From positions 1 to 5,804 of the forward strand of contig VBAO01000066.1 in the NCBI GenBank assembly GCA_005883865.1: a stretch of DNA of 5,804 nt, written 5' to 3'. Made by a program: the position numbers and the translations under genes. The notes below the pieces were generated by a model, which saw only the letters and a program-made list of their open reading frames with translations, ran no database searches and was not told the origin of the DNA. Below are positions 1-4,640 of this stretch, piece by piece; the stretch's first letter is position 1, and every line of letters starts with the position of its first letter. Source of the stretch: Candidatus Segetimicrobium genomatis (GTDB taxonomy: Bacteria > Sysuimicrobiota > Sysuimicrobiia > Sysuimicrobiales > Segetimicrobiaceae).

Positions 1-393
1 CAACTCGCTGCGTTTAGCGGGATCGAGGTGGACATGGCGGGAGATGGGCTCCTCGCCAGGTTCGACGGCCCGACGCGCGCCATTCGGTGCGCGTGCGCGA
101 TCAGCCACGCCGTTCGCTCACTGGGGATTGAGGTCAGGGCCGGATTGCATACTGGTGAGGTCGAACGGATGGGCGATCAGGTGCGCGGGATCGCAGTGCA
201 CATCGGAGCGCGGGTCATGGAGCAGGCAGGGCCGGGCGAAGTAGTGGTGTCCAGAACCGTCAAGGATCTCGTCGCGGGTTCGGGCATCGGATTTGCAGAC
301 CGAGGTCCGCATGCTCTCAAAGGCATTGCTGGGGAGTGGCAATTGTTTCTTGTTGTGCAGAACGGCGATCCCAGGTCAGGGGGATCGCCCTGA
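1..393 (+). CDS. Class III adenylate/guanylate cyclase, C-terminal part (5' end outside window)
   Basis: Frame 1 is open from the first base to TGA at 391-393, giving the last 130 residues of a protein whose start is not visible. It looks like the second half of a class III nucleotide cyclase catalytic domain, which makes cAMP or cGMP from ATP or GTP. Visible landmarks, in fragment numbering, are the metal-site GDG at 14-16, RAGLHTGEVE at 46-55, and VHIGAR at 66-71. In the last motif His67 sits at the usual transition-state Asn position and Arg71 is kept. The family-typical tail DRGPHALKGIAGEW is at 100-113. Asn to His here is, from memory, common in the bacterial cyclases that carry other fused domains, so it need not mean loss of activity. 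The residue seven before His67, often an Asp that selects the base, is Gln60. The upstream half, which would carry the first metal Asp and any sensor domain, is missing. Codon use is less GC-biased than in the neighbouring genes. It converges on the cupin gene. Confidence 0.85.
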   Translation, partial: QLAAFSGIEVDMAGDGLLARFDGPTRAIRCACAISHAVRSLGIEVRAGLHTGEVERMGDQVRGIAVHIGARVMEQAGPGEVVVSRTVKDLVAGSGIGFADRGPHALKGIAGEWQLFLVVQNGDPRSGGSP

Positions 394-429
394 TCGGCGG
401 GCTTGGGTGGTCCGGCGCGGCCCCCGATC
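392..429. terminator. Bulged hairpin between convergent cyclase and cupin genes, possible terminator
   Basis: GATCGG (392-397) pairs with CCGATC (424-429), and GGGC (399-402) pairs with GCCC (420-423), leaving one bulged C at 398 and a 17-base loop. The stem starts inside the cyclase stop codon and lies in the 78-base gap before the cupin stop. Neither side has a clean T-run right after the stem; the nearest is TTTT at 445-448. It may work as a weak or factor-assisted bidirectional terminator, but this rests on position and pairing only. Confidence 0.3.
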
Positions 430-471
430 TCAATGGTAATACGGTTTTCGCGACCGCGGAGGAGAGACGTC

Positions 472-807
472 TTACAGGAGATACTCCTGGCGCAGCGGGT
501 AGAACGCCTCGAGGAGCACCGCCCGCCGGGTCGCCCGGGAGCCATGAGGCACCGCGCCGGGGATCATGAACATGTCGCCGCGACGAATCACGTGGCGTTC
601 GTCGCCGGCCCAGAACTCCACCTCGCCTTCCAGCACGATCCCGCCCTGCTCGTGTGGGTGCGAGTGCGTCGCCACTTCGGTGCCGGGCCCGAGCTCGGCG
701 TAGCTCAGCATCACGTGCTCGCCGGCAAGCGGCCTGATCAGGACCCCCTTGGCGATTTCCTTGGTGCGGAGTTTTGCCGGCGACGTAAATACGGCCCTGG
801 CGGTCAT
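472..807 (-). CDS. Small single-domain cupin protein
   Basis: This encodes 111 residues, the size of a stand-alone cupin barrel with no fused domain. Cupin motif 1 is seen as G42, then H48-S-H50, Gln54 in place of the usual Glu, and G61 (HSHPHEQGG...LEGEVEF). Motif 2 is G77, P83 and H88 (GDMFMIPGAVPHG). His48, His50 and His88 should bind a metal; Gln for Glu at the third position is common in the HxHPHEQ subgroup. The ATG at 805-807 is chosen because a strong GGGAGG lies just upstream. The same frame is open further upstream but there overlaps fabI. It is the last gene of the nth-fabI-cupin operon, 26 bases after the fabI stop. Small cupins of this type include sugar- or small-molecule-binding proteins and dioxygenase-like enzymes. 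The substrate cannot be read from the sequence, and the link to fatty-acid synthesis is only by position. Confidence 0.87.
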   Translation of the reverse strand: MTARAVFTSPAKLRTKEIAKGVLIRPLAGEHVMLSYAELGPGTEVATHSHPHEQGGIVLEGEVEFWAGDERHVIRRGDMFMIPGAVPHGSRATRRAVLLEAFYPLRQEYLL

Positions 808-813
808 AGATTT

Positions 814-819
814 CCTCCC
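814..819 (-). promoter_or_regulatory. Ribosome-binding site of the cupin gene
   Basis: Read on the minus strand the sequence is CGGGAGGAAATCT followed by ATG. GGGAGG is a near-perfect Shine-Dalgarno with 6 bases to the start codon. It fixes the cupin start at 807 and is the strongest such site in this operon, so the cupin may be translated independently of fabI. Confidence 0.8.
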
Positions 820-833
820 GATTGAATGGCCTC

Positions 834-1604
834 TTAGATACCCATGATGTGGAAGCCGTTGTCCACGAAGAGCACTTCGCCCGTGATCCCCCGAGCGAGG
901 GGGCTGCAGAGGAACACCGCCGCATCGGCGACCTCGGCCGGATCGGTATTCCGGCGGAGGGGTGAGCGCTCTTTCATGACGTCGAGGATCCGGCTGAACC
1001 CCTGGATCGCCCTGGCCGACGCCGTCTTGATCGGGCCGGCTGAGATCGCGTTGATCCGGATGCCGCGCGGGCCGAGGTCGCTCGCCAGATAGCGGACGGA
1101 CGACTCGAGCGCGGCCTTCGCGACCCCCATCACATTGTAGTTGGGCATGACCCGGCTCGAGCCGACGTAGGTGAGGGTGACGACCGCGGCTCCGGGCCTG
1201 AGGACGGGGAGCAGGTGCCGCGTCGCGGCGACGAGCGAAAACGCGCTGACCTCCAGGGCCAGGGCGAACCCGGCGCGGGCGGTGTCCACGTAGGCGCCGC
1301 CGAGGTCCTCGCGGTTGGCGAAGGCGATGCTGTGCACGAGGGCGTCCAGCCCTAGGCCTTCGGCCTGGATCGATTCCGCCAGCCTCGCGAGATCCGCGTC
1401 CCGGCTCACGTCGCACGGCAGGACAGACGAGCCGGCGAGGGTGCCGGCGAGCTCGCGCACGTCCTCTTCCTGACGCTCGCCCTGGAAGGTGAACACGAGG
1501 CGGGCGCCCTCGCGCGAAAACGCCTGGGCGATCGCCCACGCGATGCTCCAGCGGTTGGCCACGCCCATGACGAGCGCCGTCTTCCCGCCGAGGAGCCCGG
1601 TCAT
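834..1604 (-). CDS. fabI: Enoyl-[acyl-carrier-protein] reductase (FabI)
   Basis: This encodes 256 residues, the normal FabI length. FabI reduces the trans-2 double bond of enoyl-ACP with NAD(P)H, the last step of each fatty-acid elongation cycle, in the cytosol. The cofactor-binding start is GVANRWSIAWAIA (14-26). The active site is Tyr146, Tyr156 and Lys163 in TYVGSSRVMPNYNVMGVAK, the same numbers as in E. coli FabI. HSIAFANRED (91-100) and NAISAGPIKTASARAI (185-200) follow the family, and DNGFHIMG lies near the C-terminus. Ala94 takes the place of E. coli Gly93, as in the Staphylococcus and Bacillus enzymes. The start ATG at 1602-1604 gives the standard N-terminus MTGLLGGKTALVMG; upstream codons in the frame are non-homologous. 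It overlaps the nth stop as ATGA, with a modest GAAGG (1613-1617) 8 bases upstream, so its translation is probably coupled to nth. Orthology is very clear. Confidence 0.96.
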   Translation of the reverse strand: MTGLLGGKTALVMGVANRWSIAWAIAQAFSREGARLVFTFQGERQEEDVRELAGTLAGSSVLPCDVSRDADLARLAESIQAEGLGLDALVHSIAFANREDLGGAYVDTARAGFALALEVSAFSLVAATRHLLPVLRPGAAVVTLTYVGSSRVMPNYNVMGVAKAALESSVRYLASDLGPRGIRINAISAGPIKTASARAIQGFSRILDVMKERSPLRRNTDPAEVADAAVFLCSPLARGITGEVLFVDNGFHIMGI

Positions 1605-2428
1605 CGTCCGCGCCTTCGGGCGCTCCCAGATGCGACGGCCCGGGGCCGGCGCGCCGACCGCGGCCGGTGCCCGCGGCCGGCCCGACCGATCCGTCCGGCC
1701 CGGCGGGGCGCCATCCACGGCGGGAATCCCCCGTAGCGCGCAGACGGGCAGAGGTCGCGGAGCGGGCAGGAGGGGCACTGCGGCCGTCGCGCGTCGCACA
1801 CCTCCCGCCCAAAGTAGATGAGCCTGAGCGAGAACCGGCTCCACTCCGCTTTGGGGATCACCGCCATGAGGTCCTGCTCGATCTTGTCGGGGTCGTCGTG
1901 CGCGGTCAGCCCCAGCCGGCGTGCGAGCCTCCGGACGTGCGTGTCGACCACGATGCCCGGAACGCCAAAGACGCTGAGGACGACGTTGGCCGTCTTCCGG
2001 CCCACCCCGTCCAGCCGCACGAGTTCCTCGAGGGTGCGCGGGACTTCCCCGCCGTACTGCTCGAGGAGCATCCGGGAGGCGTTCTGAATCGCCCGCGTCT
2101 TCGCGCGGAAGAACCCCGTGCTGTGGATCGCGCGTTCCAGTTCCTCGCGGCTGGCGCCCGCGAAGTCGGCGGGCGTGCGGTAGCGCTGGAAGAGGGCCGG
2201 CGTCACTTTGTTCACCTGCGCGTCCGTCGATTGCGCGGAGAGGATCGTGGCGATCAGCAACTGGAACGGGGAGGCGTGGCGCAGAGGGATCGCGGCATGC
2301 GGATACCTGCGTGCGAGCCGCTGCACGATCGTCCTGGCGCGTCGCGCCAGGACCGCCGGCGACTCGGGCGGCAGGCCGGCGGCGTCCCGCCCGGCCGTCC
2401 CGCGCCTGCTCGTCGCCCTCTTCACCAC
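1601..2428 (-). CDS. nth: Endonuclease III (DNA N-glycosylase/AP lyase) with Arg-rich C-terminal tail
   Basis: This encodes 275 residues, longer than the usual 210-220. Nth removes oxidised pyrimidines from DNA and cuts the abasic site by beta-elimination. The helix-hairpin-helix is LDGVGRKTANVV (139-150), with catalytic Lys145 and Asp162 in VVDTHV. The [4Fe-4S] cluster site is Cys211-X6-Cys218-X2-Cys221-X5-Cys227, complete and correctly spaced. LLIATILSAQSTD (57-69) is also typical. About 45 residues follow the cluster, rich in Arg, Gly and Ala and unlike the family core; a basic stretch of about 20 residues precedes the core. The start is GTG at 2426-2428; a second GTG follows at once, so either could serve. 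No Shine-Dalgarno is present, but a good promoter puts the transcription start at the GTG. It is the first gene of the operon, and its TGA (1601-1603) overlaps the fabI ATG. Confidence 0.95.
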   Translation of the reverse strand: MVKRATSRRGTAGRDAAGLPPESPAVLARRARTIVQRLARRYPHAAIPLRHASPFQLLIATILSAQSTDAQVNKVTPALFQRYRTPADFAGASREELERAIHSTGFFRAKTRAIQNASRMLLEQYGGEVPRTLEELVRLDGVGRKTANVVLSVFGVPGIVVDTHVRRLARRLGLTAHDDPDKIEQDLMAVIPKAEWSRFSLRLIYFGREVCDARRPQCPSCPLRDLCPSARYGGFPPWMAPRRAGRIGRAGRGHRPRSARRPRAVASGSARRRGR

Positions 2429-2463
2429 GTGTTCACTCTAGCGTGGCCCCGGGTGGGTGTCAA
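2429..2463 (-). promoter_or_regulatory. Sigma70-type promoter of the nth-fabI-cupin operon, predicted leaderless
   Basis: On the minus strand a perfect -35 TTGACA (2463-2458) is followed by a 17-base spacer and a -10 TAGAGT (2440-2435, four of six consensus bases with both key TA and final T). The start GTG begins after only 6 more bases (GAACAC), so transcription should start at or within a base of the GTG. No Shine-Dalgarno exists between promoter and start, which agrees with a leaderless mRNA. This 100-bp region between divergent genes also holds the peptidase ribosome-binding site on the other strand. Confidence 0.65.
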
Positions 2464-2515
2464 TTTGCCGGCCGAGAGGAGGTCTCGACCGCCCGAAGAA
2501 GCGGAATACACTCCG

Positions 2516-2521
2516 GGAGGT
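2516..2521 (+). promoter_or_regulatory. Ribosome-binding site of the M24 peptidase gene
   Basis: GGAGGT at 2516-2521 lies 7 bases before the ATG at 2529. This is a strong Shine-Dalgarno and decides the start over the in-frame GTG at 2457, which would place coding sequence over the nth promoter. No convincing plus-strand promoter is seen upstream. Confidence 0.8.
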
Positions 2522-2528
2522 GGATCCG

Positions 2529-3629
2529 ATGGACTACGCGGCGCGGATGCGGGACGCCCGGCAAGGCCTGGCCGGGCAGCACATCGACCTGCTCGCGGTC
2601 TCCCCCGACGACGACATGCGGTACCTGCTTGGGTATGCCCCGCACCTCGACGAGCGCCCGTGCTACCTGCTCGTGGACTCGGGAGGCGCGGTGCTCGTGG
2701 TGCCGTCGTTGAACGCCGCCGGGGTCGCCCAGCGCGTATCGCTGCCGATGTTTTCGTACACGGACGCCGAAGGGCCCGCCGGGGCCCTGGCCGCCGCCGC
2801 CCGGGCCCTCGGGGGGGGTGCGCCGCGCCGGATCGCAGTGGACGATACGATGCGGGCGGACTACGTGCTGACGCTCCAGCACGCGTACCCGGATGCGCAG
2901 CTCGCCCTGGGATCCCTGGTCCTCGCTCCCCTTCGAATGCGAAAGTCGGGTGAAGAGATCGAGGTGCTCAAGCGGAGCGGCCGGCACGCCGACCAGGCGA
3001 TGCGCGACGCCTGGGCCGCCTGCCGGGTCGGCGCCGCCGAGCGGGAGATCGCGGAGGCCGCCGCGGCATCGTTTGCCCGCTCCGGATCCGAGGAAGTGCT
3101 GTTCACCGGGGTGGCATCCGGCCCGAACGGGGCGTTCCCCCACCACCACTCCGCCGACCGGAGGCTTCGCGCGGGGGACGCGATCACCCTGGACCTCGGC
3201 GGACGCCTGGACGGGTACGCTTCCGACCTAACGCGGATGGCGTACGTGGGCACGCCGGCTCCGCGGTACCTGGAGATCCACCGGACGGTGGAGGCCGCGG
3301 TGTCCGCCGGCATGGCGGCGGCGCGGCCGGGGGCTCAGCTCAGGGAGGTGGACCAGGCCGCCCGGAGCGTCATCGAGCGGGCGGGCTACGGGCAGTACTT
3401 CATCCACCGGGTGGGCCACGGGCTCGGCCTCGGTGTGCACGAACCGCCGAGCGTCACCCACCTCAACACACAGGCGATCGCGGAAGGCATGGTCTTCTCG
3501 GTCGAGCCGGGGATCTACCTCCCCGGCGAGTTCGGCGTCCGGCTGGAGGAGATCGTGGTCATCGCCCGGGACGGCGCGCATCGCCTGAGCGAACTCCCCC
3601 GCGACGTCCATCTGGTCGCGGTTGGATAA
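2529..3629 (+). CDS. M24-family metallopeptidase, Xaa-Pro aminopeptidase/dipeptidase-like
   Basis: This encodes 366 residues, the usual size of the bacterial aminopeptidase P/prolidase group. These enzymes remove an N-terminal residue preceding proline, or split Xaa-Pro dipeptides, with two metal ions (often Mn or Co) in the cytosol. An N-terminal creatinase-like domain covers about 1-135 and the pita-bread catalytic domain about 142-362. The five metal ligands are all present at family spacing: Asp222 (LDLGG), Asp233 (SDLTR, 11 residues later), His297 (GHGLG), Glu326 (VEPGIY) and Glu340 (GVRLEE). His205-207 and His304 (VHEPP) are the further conserved active-site histidines. No signal peptide or membrane segment is visible. 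The ATG at 2529 is supported by a strong GGAGGT. It is divergent from nth and convergent with the IMPase gene, so probably a single-gene unit. Sequence alone cannot separate aminopeptidase P from prolidase, and some relatives act on other substrates, so no symbol is given. Confidence 0.93.
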   Translation: MDYAARMRDARQGLAGQHIDLLAVSPDDDMRYLLGYAPHLDERPCYLLVDSGGAVLVVPSLNAAGVAQRVSLPMFSYTDAEGPAGALAAAARALGGGAPRRIAVDDTMRADYVLTLQHAYPDAQLALGSLVLAPLRMRKSGEEIEVLKRSGRHADQAMRDAWAACRVGAAEREIAEAAAASFARSGSEEVLFTGVASGPNGAFPHHHSADRRLRAGDAITLDLGGRLDGYASDLTRMAYVGTPAPRYLEIHRTVEAAVSAGMAAARPGAQLREVDQAARSVIERAGYGQYFIHRVGHGLGLGVHEPPSVTHLNTQAIAEGMVFSVEPGIYLPGEFGVRLEEIVVIARDGAHRLSELPRDVHLVAVG

Positions 3630-3637
3630 GGGTGCCC

Positions 3638-3663
3638 CGGCGGCGGGCGTGCTCGCGCCGCCG
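3638..3663. terminator. GC-rich hairpin between convergent peptidase and IMPase genes, possible terminator
   Basis: CGGCGGCG (3638-3645) pairs perfectly with CGCCGCCG (3656-3663) around a 10-base loop. It lies in the 56-base gap between the two stop codons, where a shared terminator would be expected. No T-run follows on either strand, so it is not a classical intrinsic terminator; a role is inferred from position and stem strength only. Confidence 0.35.
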
Positions 3664-3685
3664 CGGCGCCGGACACGGGCAGAGC

Positions 3686-4552
3686 TTATTGCGGCCTCGG
3701 GCCGGCGTCCTCGTCCAATCCGCTCTGTCCCCTGGCGAGGACCGACAGCACTTCGTCATGGATCAGCCCGTTGGTCGCCAGGATCTGATGTCCCGAGGTG
3801 TCCAACCGCCGTCCCCGAAAGTCCGTTGCGCGGCCGCCGGCCTCTGCCACGAGCAGGGCCCCCGCCGCGAAATCCCATCCGTTCGTGCCGAGCTCCCAGA
3901 ATCCGTCCATCTGGCCCAACGCGATCGCGGCCAGGCTCAGCGCGGCGGATCCCATCGCCCGGATCTTGGCGGCCGCCAGGAGCAGGTTCGTGAAGTGGTC
4001 GAGGTTGAGGCGGGTCTCCGCCACGTTGCCCGGGAATCCGGTCGAGAGCGTGGCCTGATCCAGCCGTGCCGTGCGCCGAGCACGCAGCCGGCGCCACAAC
4101 GAGAGATCTCCCCACCCGGACACGTGAGCGGGCAGATCGCGCAGGGTCGCGGCGAACGCGCCCCGGTCCGCCTCCGCCACGTACGCCTCGCCCAGGATCG
4201 TGTGCATGACCACGCCGGCGACCAGGCGTCCTTCGTGCTCGAGCGCGATGCTCGAGGCGAAGTGCGGGATCGCGTTCGCGTAGTTGAACGTGCCGTCCAG
4301 CGGGTCGACCAACCAGGTGTAGGGTCCGTCGCCCTGGCGCCCGCCTTCCTCGCCGAGAACCCCATGGTCGGGATAGGCCTGCTGGATCGTCCGAACGATG
4401 GCCGCCTCCGCGGCCCGGTCGGCCTCGGTCACCGGGTCGTTCCGTCCCTTGTAGTCGACCCGGGTCAGCCTGCCGAAGAAGGCCCGGTGGACCTCGCCGG
4501 CGGCCCACGCCGCCCGCAACGCGGCCATCGTGAAGGGCGAAAGGAGCGCCAT
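3686..4552 (-). CDS. Inositol monophosphatase family phosphatase
   Basis: This encodes 288 residues, slightly longer than the typical 255-275. Members are Mg-dependent, lithium-sensitive sugar-phosphate phosphatases in the cytosol. The metal-site motifs are complete: Asp39 and Asp45 in RNDPVTEAD, Glu68-Glu69 in GEEGG, motif A VDPLDGTFNY with Asp83 and Asp86, and motif B GWDFAAGALLVAEAGG with Asp227. GSAALSLAAIALG (201-213) is also family-typical. The ATG at 4550-4552 is chosen because a promoter ends 10 bases before it; Met9 (4526-4528) matches the usual N-terminus almost as well but has no Shine-Dalgarno. The substrate could be inositol-1-phosphate, fructose-1,6-bisphosphate, histidinol phosphate or 3'-phosphoadenosine nucleotides (SuhB, HisN or CysQ roles); nothing nearby selects among them. 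It is transcribed alone, divergent from the PRC/CBS gene. Confidence 0.93.
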   Translation of the reverse strand: MALLSPFTMAALRAAWAAGEVHRAFFGRLTRVDYKGRNDPVTEADRAAEAAIVRTIQQAYPDHGVLGEEGGRQGDGPYTWLVDPLDGTFNYANAIPHFASSIALEHEGRLVAGVVMHTILGEAYVAEADRGAFAATLRDLPAHVSGWGDLSLWRRLRARRTARLDQATLSTGFPGNVAETRLNLDHFTNLLLAAAKIRAMGSAALSLAAIALGQMDGFWELGTNGWDFAAGALLVAEAGGRATDFRGRRLDTSGHQILATNGLIHDEVLSVLARGQSGLDEDAGPRPQ

Positions 4553-4592
4553 GCTACAGGCCACTATACGCACCGGGTGGGTCCGTTGTCGA
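4553..4592 (-). promoter_or_regulatory. Sigma70-type promoter of the IMPase gene, predicted near-leaderless
   Basis: On the minus strand a -35 TCGACA (4592-4587, five of six consensus bases) is followed by an 18-base spacer and a -10 TATAGT (4568-4563, five of six). Ten bases separate the -10 from the ATG, so a start about 7 bases past the -10 leaves a leader of only 2-4 bases. The ten bases GGCCTGTAGC contain no Shine-Dalgarno. The layout mirrors that of the nth promoter. Confidence 0.6.
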
Positions 4593-4594
4593 GC

Positions 4595-4617
4595 GCTCGG
4601 GCCGCCGGGGCCCGGGC
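4595..4617 (+). other. Strong GC hairpin upstream of the PRC/CBS gene
   Basis: GCTCGGGCC (4595-4603) pairs with GGCCCGGGC (4609-4617), nine pairs including one G-U, around the 5-base loop GCCGG. It ends 14 bases before the GGGAG ribosome-binding site. It sits just upstream of the IMPase -35 on the opposite strand. It could be a leader structure for the plus-strand gene, or only a result of high GC content; no T-run or alternative fold that would mark an attenuator is visible. Confidence 0.3.
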
Positions 4618-4631
4618 AGGAGACCGCGCGC

Positions 4632-4636
4632 GGGAG
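4632..4636 (+). promoter_or_regulatory. Ribosome-binding site of the PRC/MgtE_N/CBS gene
   Basis: GGGAG at 4632-4636 lies 4 bases before ATG 4641 and 7 bases before GTG 4644. Either start could be used; the spacing is best for the GTG. The third candidate, ATG 4653, is 16 bases away, which is too far for this site. Confidence 0.5.
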
Positions 4637-4640
4637 CGGA

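Noticed and set aside
465..472. AGACGTCT palindrome at the end of the cupin gene
   Set aside because: It is a single 8-base palindrome with no repeat or promoter nearby and part of it is the stop region; no support for an operator.
834..1844. Longer fabI starting near 1844
   Set aside because: The extra N-terminus has no FabI-like sequence and overlaps the conserved iron-sulfur end of nth. MTGLLGG at 1604 matches the family start.
2485..2512. Plus-strand promoter for the peptidase (TCGACC, 16 bases, TACACT)
   Set aside because: Each box matches only four of six bases, and the implied start would fall inside the ribosome-binding site.
1667..2953. Long plus-strand open frame across nth and the divergent region
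   Set aside because: It is an antisense frame left open by high GC content; its product is low-complexity Arg/Pro/Gly-rich and crosses two real genes on different strands.
4553..4640. Mg2+ or Mn2+ riboswitch upstream of the PRC/CBS gene
   Set aside because: The non-coding stretch is only about 88 bases, shorter than an M-box, and shows only one simple hairpin with no conserved riboswitch core that I can recognise.
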